Source: Rossellomorea vietnamensis (GTDB lineage: Bacteria; Bacillota; Bacilli; Bacillales; Bacillaceae_B). From it: a DNA stretch of 64,000 bases. The stretch is taken from assembly GCF_001305855.1 (NCBI RefSeq), contig NZ_LIXZ01000017.1, positions 1 through 64,000 of the forward strand, in the 5' to 3' direction. Every line of letters begins with the position of its first letter. The stretch's first letter is position 1. A program made the translations under genes and the position numbers. The notes beneath the pieces were generated by a model. That model worked only from the letters and a program-made list of their open reading frames with translations. It searched no databases and was not told the DNA's origin. Positions 15,287 to 23,730 of this stretch are shown here, piece by piece.

Positions 15287-17470
15287 ATGAAACATTTACA
15301 TAGACAACATATATGGCTGGGGAGGATCCTTGCGTCCGATCCCGGCAGGAAAAGATTTCAGCAGGCGGGTAAAGCTACGATCAGCTTGATATCGGCTGTA
15401 TTTACGATGCTTTTCTTTTTGAAGCAGTTCGACCATCCTTCCATCACCCCGGCCATTGTGTCAGGGATGGTTGGGATGCTCGGGATTCTTGTCGTTATGG
15501 ATGATACGACGGGGAAAAAAAAGATCACGACCTTGCTGGTTAGTGTTTCAGTAGCCACTGGGATCACACTGGGTTCGGCCTTTGCTCACTACACTCTCGC
15601 GGTGAACGCCTTATTAGTAGGGGTCATTTTTTGCGCTTTTTACTTTTCACGCTTTGCCATCCGCTATTTTTCCATGGGAATGGCAGGATTTATGTCGATT
15701 TATATATCGTCGATCTTACAGCTGGATGTGGCCCATCTGGAATGGTTTTACCTCGGGATCGTCATTGGGCTGGTGTACGCGTTTCTTTATAACTTCATCA
15801 TTTTTAAAGATTCTGTCCATATGTTAAGAAGGAGTATGCGTTCGTTTCATATTCAATCCAACTTGACGTTTACGATCTTAATGAAGATGATAGAGGATCC
15901 GAATACGAGCAGTAAGCGGAGAAAACAACTGGACCGAAATGTGAGAAGGCTGAATGAGTATGCGAGAAGCGTGGCGGGTGATATTAACGAGAATGATTTA
16001 AAGAAGCTCTGGCCTGGTATCGAAGCCTCACAACTTCGTTTATATGTGTTTGATACAGAAATGCTGATTCAGACGTTAACGGATTCGTTGAAAAAGCTGA
16101 AGGACCTGGAAGCTTTGGAAGTCATGGAACTCAGGCGCCTGCTCGTATGGGTTCTTCGTTCACTTCGTGACGCCGAAGTATTGGCCCAGGATTATGATCC
16201 CCGCTCCCTTGAAGAAGCAGAAAAAGCAATCCAGGGTCTGCGTCTGGTTTTGTCGGAGGTTCTGAATCAAGAAGAGCAACCGGAAGGCTGGGTCTATCTC
16301 CTTAGACGGATCGAGTCCATTGCGAATCATGTCCTGGAAGCGGCCATTACGATTCAGGAAGAACTGAATGGGTCAGATTACAAGGAGTCGACTGTAGAGA
16401 GCGATGCTGAAACGGAGGAAGAAAACAAAGAAGATGAGTCTGAAGAGGACAAGAGCTTAAAACCGTCGACACGTAAAGCGGTACAAGCCCTTGTAGCGGG
16501 AACGATTGCGATTATCGTGGGGCAGCTGATCGCACCTGCACAGCCGTACTGGGTCTTGCTTACGACCTTTATTGTTCAAATTGGTACTGAAACGGTAGGA
16601 AGAACGTATATGAAGGCTTTCCAACGGTCGATCGGAACGGTGATCGGGGCCATCATCGGATTCGGAGCTGCCAACCTTGTATCGGGAAATTCAAAGCTGG
16701 AGGTTGTTCTCCTGTTTGTGGTCTTGTTCCTCGCCTTTTATCTTTTCCCTGTTTCATATACGTTGATGAGCCTGTTCATTACAATGCTCATTGCCTTTAT
16801 GTATGACCTCCTCCTCGGTGGAATCAGCATTCAGCTCATGGGGGCGCGTGTCATCGATACGATTGCAGGAGCCGTGATTGCCCTGATTGTCTCAGCGTAT
16901 GTATTTCCAAAACGAACAAAAGACAAAGTTGCCGATAGCTTTGATGATTTCTTTGGGGACCTGCAAGGATATGTTTCTTCCTATATTAAAACCTTTACGG
17001 TACCGAAAGATAAAGCGTTGACAGATCAGGCGTTTGATCTGGATCAGAAGCTCCAGGCGATTAAGGATGAGGCACAATCCATGCTGCAAAGACCCGGATC
17101 TTTGACGAGGTCAGGAGTCGGGCGCTGGATCACGGTGGTGACGGCCATTAATTATTACGCAAAGCATCTGCTTGCTTCCTCCCCCCGAAAGGTACCGGCA
17201 ACATTTTCAGAGGAACTCAGCAGTGCGTTTTCAGAAACGGAAGAAAAGATCTCTCAAAACATCGAGACGCTCCGGCAATTATTAAAAGAACAGAGAAGTG
17301 CTCCTGTCATGTGGGATTTAAGCCCGGAGCGGGAACGAATTGAAACCCAGGCTCCAAGCAGGCGAAAGTCCCAGGTGGATCTTATTCATCATTTCTACTA
17401 TGTGTGGAGGATCAATCAATCGATTGTGGCACTTGGAGTGGAACTGGGAGCGGAGGTGAAGAAAGGGTAA
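15287..17470 (+). CDS. FUSC-family membrane transporter (aromatic acid exporter-like)
   Basis: The 727-aa protein has two hydrophobic blocks of about five to six segments each (about 25-175 and 400-540), each followed by a helical cytoplasmic region, the layout of FUSC/YccS/AaeB-type proteins. The region before the second block (about 365-395) is an acidic low-complexity linker. Relatives export aromatic carboxylic acids or related compounds; the substrate here cannot be told. It stands alone between two terminators. Codon use and GC content match the rest of the chromosome and contrast with the island to the left. A start slightly upstream or downstream cannot be excluded, because no strong binding site precedes the ATG. 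Confidence 0.75.
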   Translation: MKHLHRQHIWLGRILASDPGRKRFQQAGKATISLISAVFTMLFFLKQFDHPSITPAIVSGMVGMLGILVVMDDTTGKKKITTLLVSVSVATGITLGSAFAHYTLAVNALLVGVIFCAFYFSRFAIRYFSMGMAGFMSIYISSILQLDVAHLEWFYLGIVIGLVYAFLYNFIIFKDSVHMLRRSMRSFHIQSNLTFTILMKMIEDPNTSSKRRKQLDRNVRRLNEYARSVAGDINENDLKKLWPGIEASQLRLYVFDTEMLIQTLTDSLKKLKDLEALEVMELRRLLVWVLRSLRDAEVLAQDYDPRSLEEAEKAIQGLRLVLSEVLNQEEQPEGWVYLLRRIESIANHVLEAAITIQEELNGSDYKESTVESDAETEEENKEDESEEDKSLKPSTRKAVQALVAGTIAIIVGQLIAPAQPYWVLLTTFIVQIGTETVGRTYMKAFQRSIGTVIGAIIGFGAANLVSGNSKLEVVLLFVVLFLAFYLFPVSYTLMSLFITMLIAFMYDLLLGGISIQLMGARVIDTIAGAVIALIVSAYVFPKRTKDKVADSFDDFFGDLQGYVSSYIKTFTVPKDKALTDQAFDLDQKLQAIKDEAQSMLQRPGSLTRSGVGRWITVVTAINYYAKHLLASSPRKVPATFSEELSSAFSETEEKISQNIETLRQLLKEQRSAPVMWDLSPERERIETQAPSRRKSQVDLIHHFYYVWRINQSIVALGVELGAEVKKG

Positions 17471-17494
17471 AGCGGATTCCGCTTTACCCTTTTT
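17464..17494 (+). terminator. Terminator of the FUSC gene
   Basis: A 12-bp perfect stem (AGGGTAAAGCGG at 17464-17475, complement 17479-17490) with a 3-base loop is followed by TTTT. It overlaps the stop codon region. Confidence 0.85.
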
Positions 17495-17581
17495 GATGAC
17501 AGTAGTTTTTTGTCAGTTATTGTTTTAACCTGTCAAAATTCGGGAAGAGCATACCATCGACATGAATTTGAGGTGGGAAAA

Positions 17582-18313
17582 TTGACAACGAACAGTTTAT
17601 TGCTGACAAAAGAAGATATGACCAACCCTGAGATTGTCCCTCAGTGGGTTATGGAAGAATATAAGAATTTTCATGAGGTTGTAACTGACCGCACGTTTCC
17701 TTGTTACTTCGGCATGACCGGAGAGAAGAAGGGTGAGCTTCGGTATTCCTATATCAGTCATGACAATTGGGAGCATCTCCCCCAAACGATTCAGGAGTTC
17801 ATCGACTTGTTTGATGTCCCTGAAGGGGAGCGCCTGATCCGTCACGGCTTCTTTTTATTTGTGGAACCCGAGAGCGAGGAGAGGTCCGTCCCTCATTACA
17901 GGGATTATTTCTGGAGGATCCTGCAGTTTCTACACGGTGAAGATAAGGAGGAGTGGCCTCGTGATTATCCGGAGGATCCGGATCATCATCTGTGGGCATT
18001 TTCCTTTGCTGGGGAACCTTTCTTCGTGTTTGGGAATGCTCCTGCCTACAAGCAGCGAAAGACGAGGGATCTTGGGAATAGTTTAGTACTCGGGTTTCAG
18101 CCAAGAAGGATTTTTGAAGGATTGGAAGGTACGTCCAAGGGGGGGATCATGTCCAGGGAAAAAGTAAGAGAGCGGGTCGAGAAATGGGACGGCTTACCGA
18201 AGCATCCGAATATCAGTCATTATGGGGACCCGGAACATCGTGAATGGAAGCAGTATTTTATTGGAGACGACGTGGAACCGATCGAAGGGAAATGTCCATT
18301 CCATCATAAATAA
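17582..18313 (+). CDS. YqcI/YcgG-family protein
   Basis: The 243-aa protein matches the YqcI/YcgG family, with FPCYFGM..., YFWRILQFLH and HLWAFSFAGEPFFVFGNAPAYKQRKTR, a Cys/His/Trp-rich family of unknown function that some annotate as heme-oxygenase-like. The TTG at 17582 follows GAGGTGGG by 4 bases and is preferred; an upstream TTG at 17510 would add 24 unrelated residues. At 17884-17896 the coding sequence contains AGGTCCGTCCCTC, identical to a motif found in terminators elsewhere in this window (23591, 51369). It encodes Arg-Ser-Val-Pro there and may be a captured repeat. It converges on the next gene across a shared hairpin. Confidence 0.75.
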   Translation: MTTNSLLLTKEDMTNPEIVPQWVMEEYKNFHEVVTDRTFPCYFGMTGEKKGELRYSYISHDNWEHLPQTIQEFIDLFDVPEGERLIRHGFFLFVEPESEERSVPHYRDYFWRILQFLHGEDKEEWPRDYPEDPDHHLWAFSFAGEPFFVFGNAPAYKQRKTRDLGNSLVLGFQPRRIFEGLEGTSKGGIMSREKVRERVEKWDGLPKHPNISHYGDPEHREWKQYFIGDDVEPIEGKCPFHHK

Positions 18314-18317
18314 TGAA

Positions 18318-18344
18318 AGAGTGCCGGGATGTATCCGGCACTCT
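18318..18344. terminator. Bidirectional terminator between convergent genes
   Basis: A perfect 10-bp stem (AGAGTGCCGG at 18318-18327, complement 18335-18344) with a 7-base loop lies between the converging yqcI-like and DUF4097 genes. T-rich tracts flank both sides only weakly. Confidence 0.7.
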
Positions 18345-18347
18345 TCG

Positions 18348-19217
18348 TTAATATATATCCACATTTCCACTGGACACTGAAACATCAATGGTATATTTCC
18401 CAGAGCCTGAGACCCCTGAAATATCGCCATCTTCAATCTTTTGATCTTTTAGAGGAAGACTGCAGGAAATATCCCCGCTGCTTGCCTTCCCATTCAGTTT
18501 AAAGCTTGCTTCTTCCGGCAGATCAAGCTTCACTCCCCCTGAGCTGACATCGAAGTTCAGGTCGCCCTTTAAGGAGTCCATGGTGACCGTTAATTCACCT
18601 GAGGATAATTCGCCTTCGAGGGGACCTTCAAAATTCGATAATTCTACATCGCCAGAACTGATTTCCACTTTTCCATCTTTGGTGGTGAGGCCGTTGACGA
18701 CCAAATCCCCTGAAGAACCATCATGTTCGAACAGATTGGTCTCGATGTTTTCAAGTTCCATATTTCCCGATCCCATCTCCACAGACAATTCATCGAGCTT
18801 CCATTTCTTCGAATCGGATTCTCCCGCCATTACGAAATTGCCGGAGCCGATATCGACTTCCATGCTCTGGTCATACTCTTTCGGAACATAGATCGTTACG
18901 TCTGATTTACGATTGAAGCCGATCCATTCATACCATTTCTGCTTGACCGTGACGTCAATCGTATCCCCTTTCCGGGCTAACGTCATCGTCCCTTTTCCTT
19001 CAATGTCGACCTTTACTTCATTTTTGTCTGTCGGTATGACTTCTGTATCGCTGTTTTCCAGGTTCAGGTCGATATGTTTGATTTTATTCGTCACTTCAAT
19101 CCGTTCTCCTGACACACTTTCTTTTGCAAACAACGAAGTATTGTCATTCAGGATGACATAGAGTGTCCCAAGTGCAAGCAGCGCAATAATGACGGCAAAC
19201 GCGTTTTTCATTTCCAT
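18348..19217 (-). CDS. DUF4097 beta-strand repeat protein, membrane-anchored (YvlB-like)
   Basis: The 289-aa protein starts with a hydrophobic signal anchor (about 5-24) and continues as a long series of short beta-strand repeats rich in SSGD, GSGN and related turns (IDVGSGNFVM, VEMGSGNMEL, GSSGDLVVNG, ISSGDVELSN, LSSGELTVTM, VSSGGVKLDL, ASSGDISCSL). This is the DUF4097 beta-helix pattern found in proteins of cell-envelope stress operons. It is a single gene here, without the usual PspC or two-component neighbours. It should face the outside of the membrane; function unknown. The domain call is firm. Confidence 0.8.
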   Translation of the reverse strand: MEMKNAFAVIIALLALGTLYVILNDNTSLFAKESVSGERIEVTNKIKHIDLNLENSDTEVIPTDKNEVKVDIEGKGTMTLARKGDTIDVTVKQKWYEWIGFNRKSDVTIYVPKEYDQSMEVDIGSGNFVMAGESDSKKWKLDELSVEMGSGNMELENIETNLFEHDGSSGDLVVNGLTTKDGKVEISSGDVELSNFEGPLEGELSSGELTVTMDSLKGDLNFDVSSGGVKLDLPEEASFKLNGKASSGDISCSLPLKDQKIEDGDISGVSGSGKYTIDVSVSSGNVDIY

Positions 19218-19455
19218 CCCTCACTTTGGTTTGTTTTTCCAATTGATACATTTATTTTAATGCAGTGGAGAGACTACGACAATGAGCCATAGGATTATTT
19301 TTGAATGGGACCTGAGGCGTAGGGTAGTCGGAACCTGGAATAGTGGAGCGGAGAATCTACTGCCATGACCTTAGACCACGATCGTGCATTCTTGATTTAA
19401 ATAAGCAAAGGTAGGGTACAAATAGATTAGACAATGCAGATAAGGAAGTGAAATC

Positions 19456-20040
19456 ATGAAGGGTACACCTATGCCCCCAACCTTTTACGAGCAGCCGACT
19501 CTGGAGCTTGCAAAATCTCTGTTGGGGTGTGTGTTAGTGAAAGAAACGGAGGAAGGAATCGCTTCAGGTTATATTGTGGAAACAGAAGCTTACATGGGGC
19601 CGATAGACAGGGCCGCCCATAGTTATGGAAACAGGCGCACAAAGCGGACGGAAGTGATGTTCCATGAAGCTGGCCGCATTTATACATACGTCATGCATAC
19701 TCACTGCCTCGTCAATGTAGTGAGTGGGGAAAGGGGGAAGCCTGAGGCGATTCTCATCAGAGCCGTCGAGCCCCTCCATGGGCAGGAGCTTATGGAAACG
19801 AGACGATCCGGTCATGTGAAGAAGAATTGGACCAATGGGCCGGGAAAGTTGACGAAGGCTCTTGGCATTACCATGGAGGACTATGGAGGGAGTTATTTAC
19901 AACCGCCGCTTATGATCACAGAGGGGTATCAACCTGAAAACATCACGGCAGGGAAACGAATCGGGATTGATAACACAGGGGAAGCCAGGGATTATCCATG
20001 GCGGTTCTGGATTAGTGGCAATCCTTTTGTCTCAAGGTAG
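19456..20040 (+). CDS. 3-methyladenine DNA glycosylase (AAG/MPG family)
   Basis: The 194-aa protein matches the AAG/MPG family (B. subtilis YxlJ type): PTLELAKSLLGC at the N-terminus, GYIVETEAYMGPIDRAAHSYGNRRTKRTEVMF with the catalytic Glu of VETEAY, AGRIYTYVMHTHCLVNVV, and NGPGKLTKALGI. It removes alkylated bases such as 3-methyladenine and hypoxanthine, starting base excision repair. The length is normal and the start follows AAGGAAGTGA. The 238 bases upstream hold no gene and no clear regulatory signal that I can see. Confidence 0.9.
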   Translation: MKGTPMPPTFYEQPTLELAKSLLGCVLVKETEEGIASGYIVETEAYMGPIDRAAHSYGNRRTKRTEVMFHEAGRIYTYVMHTHCLVNVVSGERGKPEAILIRAVEPLHGQELMETRRSGHVKKNWTNGPGKLTKALGITMEDYGGSYLQPPLMITEGYQPENITAGKRIGIDNTGEARDYPWRFWISGNPFVSR

Positions 20041-20134
20041 TCTTTCTTTATGAATTTTCTAATAATTTATAAAAAAATACACCCCATAAGTACTAGTTAT
20101 GTGGTATATTTTTCTTATAAGAAAATATCTTTAT

Positions 20135-20216
20135 AAGCTGACCATTCGACTGGGGGCTTTGAACCTAAATGATAGATGGGCGCTTACATTTAGGGGAGCC
20201 AGTAGCGCAACCGACC
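20135..20216 (+). promoter_or_regulatory. c-di-GMP-II riboswitch aptamer
   Basis: The stretch at 20180-20216 reads GGGCGCTT...CCAGTAGCGCAACCGACC, almost identical to the conserved 3' half of c-di-GMP-II aptamers (GGGCACTT...TTAGTAGTGCAACCGACC). The GCGC/GCGC pairing at 20180-20208 forms the P2-like stem. The octamer CCTAAATG (20164-20171) pairs with CATTTAGG (20187-20194) as the expected pseudoknot. A terminator follows at once, and an EAL-domain gene is downstream. Exact 5' end uncertain. Confidence 0.85.
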
Positions 20217-20257
20217 ACATGCGAACGCGGGTAATGCGTTTTTGTGTGGTTTTTTTA
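20214..20257 (+). terminator. Riboswitch-controlled terminator
   Basis: ACCACA (20214-20219) pairs with TGTGGT (20245-20250), with further pairing inside (GCG around 20221/20236), followed by seven T. Its 5' strand overlaps the ACCGACC end of the aptamer, so aptamer folding and terminator formation can compete. Confidence 0.75.
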
Positions 20258-20296
20258 TGGGTAAGACCAAAATTAAAGAGAGAGTATAGGGGTCCT

Positions 20297-21007
20297 ATGA
20301 ACATCTTTACTATTTTTCAAGACGACTTTATCTACCATGATTTTCAGCCATTGTATGATATGGGTGAACATCGAACCCTCTATGCTTATGAGGGCCTTTT
20401 GCGAAATAAGTATAATGAAAATCCCGAAAGTGTATTTCAATCGGCCATGAAAGCAAATATCTTGTACAAACTGGATACGCTGTCCATATCAAAAGCCCTT
20501 GAAAGTTTTTCGGAGAATGGGATCAAGGACTGCAAGCTGTTTCTTAATATTTATATCACCACCATTCTGCACCCGAGCTTTCACACTTATTTTTCCAATC
20601 TTATGAACTGCCACCCTGACATCAAGGGACGGCTTGTGCTTGAAATTAATGAATCCAGTGCGGAAGAGCTATGGCAGAATCCGTTGTTGAAAGAATCTTT
20701 GAAGGAACTGAAGCAATTTGGTGTCTGGTATGCGATTGATGATTTCGGGCAGGGAACATCCTCCATCAAGAAATCCATTGAATATGAACCGGAAATCATC
20801 AAGCTTGACCGCTATTTCGCTATAAACCTGGCACAGGATGAAAAGAAACAGCGGTTCCTCTCTTTCTTCAGCCAATTTTACGGAAGTGATACGTTGATTG
20901 TTTTAGAGGGGATCGAAACAAAACAGGATATGCAGGTGGCAAGGGAAATCGGAATAACCATTGGACAGGGCTTTTATTTGGGAAAGCCGAGCCGGTTGCT
21001 GGCGTAG
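20297..21007 (+). CDS. EAL-domain cyclic-di-GMP phosphodiesterase
   Basis: The 236-aa protein from the ATG at 20297 is a stand-alone EAL domain: YEGLL in the place of EAL, LFLNIY, LVLEINES, the DDFG motif as IDDFGQGTSS, IIKLDRYF, EGIET and GFYLGKP. The metal- and catalysis-related Glu, Asn, Asp-Asp and Lys positions are all present, so it is probably active in cleaving c-di-GMP to pGpG. A longer frame starting at 20099 runs through the riboswitch and is not real. The upstream c-di-GMP-II riboswitch suggests feedback control of the enzyme by its own substrate. No GGDEF or sensor domain is attached. Confidence 0.88.
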   Translation: MNIFTIFQDDFIYHDFQPLYDMGEHRTLYAYEGLLRNKYNENPESVFQSAMKANILYKLDTLSISKALESFSENGIKDCKLFLNIYITTILHPSFHTYFSNLMNCHPDIKGRLVLEINESSAEELWQNPLLKESLKELKQFGVWYAIDDFGQGTSSIKKSIEYEPEIIKLDRYFAINLAQDEKKQRFLSFFSQFYGSDTLIVLEGIETKQDMQVAREIGITIGQGFYLGKPSRLLA

Positions 21008-21012
21008 ACAGG

Positions 21013-21048
21013 AAGAGTGACTCTGACTTAGAAGAGTCACTCTTTTTG
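21013..21048 (+). terminator. Terminator of the EAL gene
   Basis: AAGAGTGACTCT (21013-21024) pairs perfectly with 21033-21044, followed by TTTTT. Confidence 0.85.
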
Positions 21049-21136
21049 TAATTGAATTGTCAGACTTGAAATAAAATTGAAAAATTTTAACGCTTCTATT
21101 AAACTGAGGAAAAAGAGAATAAAGGGGATTCAATGC

Positions 21137-23116
21137 ATGAAATATCTCAAGTTTCCGATCAGGTTCTTGTTTTACTATTTTCTCGGTCTAATTGGGATTT
21201 TAGCCGTGAGTATTGCTCCGGAAGTGTTCAGGGAGAGAGGGTTATATAATGTTGTAGGCTACTTGGAGGAGTTCACCAAGTTCATCTTTGTTTTCATGGA
21301 TGGGGCAAACTGGAGTTATTCATATAAGGGGGTTACCGTCGATTTCCTTGATATGCTGTGGGGACCATACCTGTATTCACTTCAAATTATCGGGGGCGCC
21401 CTGGGAATAGGGCTTGGGATAGCCTTTATTCTTACCGTCTTCACTGTATTTTTACCCCGGCCGATTACATCGGCTCTCAAGAAAGTATTAAATCTCCTGG
21501 AGACGGTGCCTGATTTAATGTTCGCGTTCATGCTCCAACTGGTGATTGTTTATGTGTTTAAATATTTCGGTGTGGAACTCATGAATTTTACAGAATTCGG
21601 GGAGGAGAAGATCTTTCTTGCCCCGATGATTACGTTGTCCATCATTCCGATGATCTCGTTCTTCCGTATCCTCATTTTCATAATGGAAGAAGAGTTGCTG
21701 AAGCCTCACATCGAATTTGCCCAGAGTAAGGGGATGTCGAAAGGGCGGATCCTCTTTTCACATGTTATGAAAAATATTTCACCCAGTCTTTTCTATCATG
21801 GAAAGCTGATCATCTGGGGGATGCTGTCGAGTCTGTTTATCATTGAAACCATTTTTAACATGAGAGGCATCACCTACTACATCATTCAGGATTTCAGGCC
21901 GATGGTGATCGCGATTTCATTGATTATGATCTACACACCTTTTTTTATCGTGTATCAAGGTGTCTATCTGTGGATTAATCACGAGAGCAGCGAAGATCAC
22001 ACGAAATATAAACGGGATAAAACAAAATGGACTGAATGGAAGATATGGGGCTTACTTTCAACCATCCGCAGGCTGTGGTGGCAGCATATGCATAACGGCA
22101 AGTTCGCCACCGGGTTCATTGTGATATTTGGTTTGATTACTGCCAGTTTCCTCTATTCAGCGTTGAAAGAAGAGCCGATCAAACAAATTCAATTTATGAA
22201 AAATGACGAAGGTAGAATCATCAGTGCCCCTCCTCATAAACCCTTTGGGGAGATGATCCTCGGATCCGATTTCTTTGGTTACAGCATTCTCGATCAGCTT
22301 ATTGTAGGGGCAAAGTATACCCTGTTGTTTGCCTTGATTGTCGCCTCACTGCGTGTGATCGTCGGATTCTATCTTGGTATTGCCTATCATTTCCATTTGA
22401 AAGAAAGCAGGAAGAACTGGCTTGACCGGATGGTGGATTCCATTCATTTTCTTCCCATGAGTCTTATCGCTTACCTCTTATTAAGACCGGTCCTTTGGGG
22501 GCTGCCTGTGTTAGGTTGGGATCACTCGATCTTTGAAAGGCTGGTGTTCGAAGCCGTTGTGTTAACGATTCTTGTACTGCCGTTGACGACTGTGTTAATC
22601 GGGAATGAACTGAAACTAATAGGGAAGCAGGACTTTGTCCTATCAGCAAAGCTCCTAGGGGGGAGCAATAAGCATTTGCTCTGGACGCATCTATTCCCTC
22701 ATCTGGCACCGCGGATGTTCATCATATGGGGGCAGCAATTCATCCAGACGCTTCTCATCCTCGTACATCTCGGATTATTTCATCTTTTCCTCGGGGGAAC
22801 GATCATAACCGGCGGACTGGTTCCGGACCCTCCGAAATCCGGAACATTTGAATGGTCCGGCCTGATCAGTTCCACGAAGAATTCCCTTATGACCGGCAAG
22901 TACTGGATTGTCATTGCACCACTTGTTGCTTTCATGATTGCGATCATCGCCATGCAGCTCATCGTTCAAGGGGTGAAGGAAATCCAGCAAACGAAAGTCG
23001 GGGTGCTGATGAACAACAAACCGATCAAGGTGAAACGTAAAATAGTTAAAAAGAAAACCAACCGTCCAGCGGTGGAAGACTTCCAATTGGTCCGACAGCA
23101 AACCTATAAAGGATAA
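21137..23116 (+). CDS. Fused DppB-DppC-type ABC permease
   Basis: The 659-aa protein, from the ATG at 21137 after AAAGGGGATT, joins two inner-membrane permease halves. Residues about 1-300 resemble DppB/OppB (long N-terminal extracellular loop, then EFAQSKGMSKGRILFSHVMKNI, an EAA-type loop). Residues about 330-640 resemble DppC/OppC (GSDFFGYSILDQLIVGAKYTL near 395 and SAKLLGGSNKHLLWTHLFPHLAP as the second EAA loop). Peptide/nickel permeases are normally two separate genes. No ATPase or binding protein gene is adjacent, so partners must lie elsewhere. The C-terminal 30 residues are Lys-rich. Substrate unknown. Confidence 0.8.
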   Translation: MKYLKFPIRFLFYYFLGLIGILAVSIAPEVFRERGLYNVVGYLEEFTKFIFVFMDGANWSYSYKGVTVDFLDMLWGPYLYSLQIIGGALGIGLGIAFILTVFTVFLPRPITSALKKVLNLLETVPDLMFAFMLQLVIVYVFKYFGVELMNFTEFGEEKIFLAPMITLSIIPMISFFRILIFIMEEELLKPHIEFAQSKGMSKGRILFSHVMKNISPSLFYHGKLIIWGMLSSLFIIETIFNMRGITYYIIQDFRPMVIAISLIMIYTPFFIVYQGVYLWINHESSEDHTKYKRDKTKWTEWKIWGLLSTIRRLWWQHMHNGKFATGFIVIFGLITASFLYSALKEEPIKQIQFMKNDEGRIISAPPHKPFGEMILGSDFFGYSILDQLIVGAKYTLLFALIVASLRVIVGFYLGIAYHFHLKESRKNWLDRMVDSIHFLPMSLIAYLLLRPVLWGLPVLGWDHSIFERLVFEAVVLTILVLPLTTVLIGNELKLIGKQDFVLSAKLLGGSNKHLLWTHLFPHLAPRMFIIWGQQFIQTLLILVHLGLFHLFLGGTIITGGLVPDPPKSGTFEWSGLISSTKNSLMTGKYWIVIAPLVAFMIAIIAMQLIVQGVKEIQQTKVGVLMNNKPIKVKRKIVKKKTNRPAVEDFQLVRQQTYKG

Positions 23117-23130
23117 GGAGGAGAGGGAAA

Positions 23131-23592
23131 TTGAGCAGAAAAAGCCCTAAACTTTCATTGACTGATAGCGAGAGGTCTGCACTCCGTAAAGCAAAGATAC
23201 GACTCGGGGACATACATGAATTCTCTCCTGAAACTCTCCGGGAGAAACTAAACATTACGATGGAGAGATCCCGTTACTTAGTCGGCATATCCATTTTTCA
23301 ACAGATTCCTTCCATAGGACCTAACATGGCTCACAATGTGGTTGAAGATCTGGGGTATTATACATTGGAAGAAATAAAAGGGGAGAAGGGAGAGGACCTC
23401 ATCATCAATCTTGAAAAGAAATACGGTGTATGGATGGATCCCTGCGTGGAAGACTCACTCAGATGTGTCGTCCATCACGCCAAGCACCCGGGAAGCAGCA
23501 AGAACTGGTGGGACTTCACACCTGAAAGAAAAACATATCGCCAAACTCACGGCTACCCGGGAGACCGACCCACCAAAGCATGGGATCAATAG
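23131..23592 (+). CDS. Cdd1-like helix-hairpin-helix protein
   Basis: The 153-aa protein has a helix-hairpin-helix-like centre (FQQIPSIGPNMAHNVVEDLGYYTLEEIKG) and the Cys/His/Trp-containing end DPCVEDSLRCVVHHAKHPGSSKNWWDFTPERK, matching the 'pathogenicity locus' Cdd1 family (PF11731 type). These small proteins probably bind DNA; their role is not known. It starts with TTG at 23131 behind a very strong AAGGAGGAGAGG, 14 bases after the permease stop, so it may be co-transcribed with it. It ends just before a terminator set within an inverted repeat. Confidence 0.8.
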   Translation: MSRKSPKLSLTDSERSALRKAKIRLGDIHEFSPETLREKLNITMERSRYLVGISIFQQIPSIGPNMAHNVVEDLGYYTLEEIKGEKGEDLIINLEKKYGVWMDPCVEDSLRCVVHHAKHPGSSKNWWDFTPERKTYRQTHGYPGDRPTKAWDQ

Positions 23593-23675
23593 GTCCGTCC
23601 CTCCTGAACCCAAAGCCTGGAAGCATGATCATGCTTCCAGGCTTTCTTTTTTGCTGATTGGAGAGGGACGGACCT
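23591..23675. repeat. 13-bp inverted repeat flanking a terminator
   Basis: AGGTCCGTCCCTC (23591-23603) and its exact complement (23663-23675) flank the perfect terminator palindrome at 23612-23645. The same 13-mer forms a terminator at 51368-51410 and appears inside the gene at 17884. A near copy lies at 33598-33610. It is a dispersed motif of this genome. Confidence 0.75.
23612..23652 (+). terminator. Terminator of the Cdd1-like gene
   Basis: A 34-base perfect palindrome beginning AAAGCCTGGAAGCATG is centred at 23628/23629 and followed by a T-rich tract to 23652. Confidence 0.85.
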
Positions 23676-23730
23676 TCAATCGTATATCTTCCTCAAAATG
23701 GACATCATAAAGAAAAAGGAGTGATGCGAG

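Noticed and set aside
17799..18104. 101-codon minus-strand ORF
   Set aside because: It is antisense to the YqcI-like gene, with no recognisable domain or ribosome binding site.
20099..20296. N-terminal extension of the EAL protein
   Set aside because: This stretch is the c-di-GMP-II riboswitch and its terminator; the ATG at 20297 follows them and starts the conserved domain.
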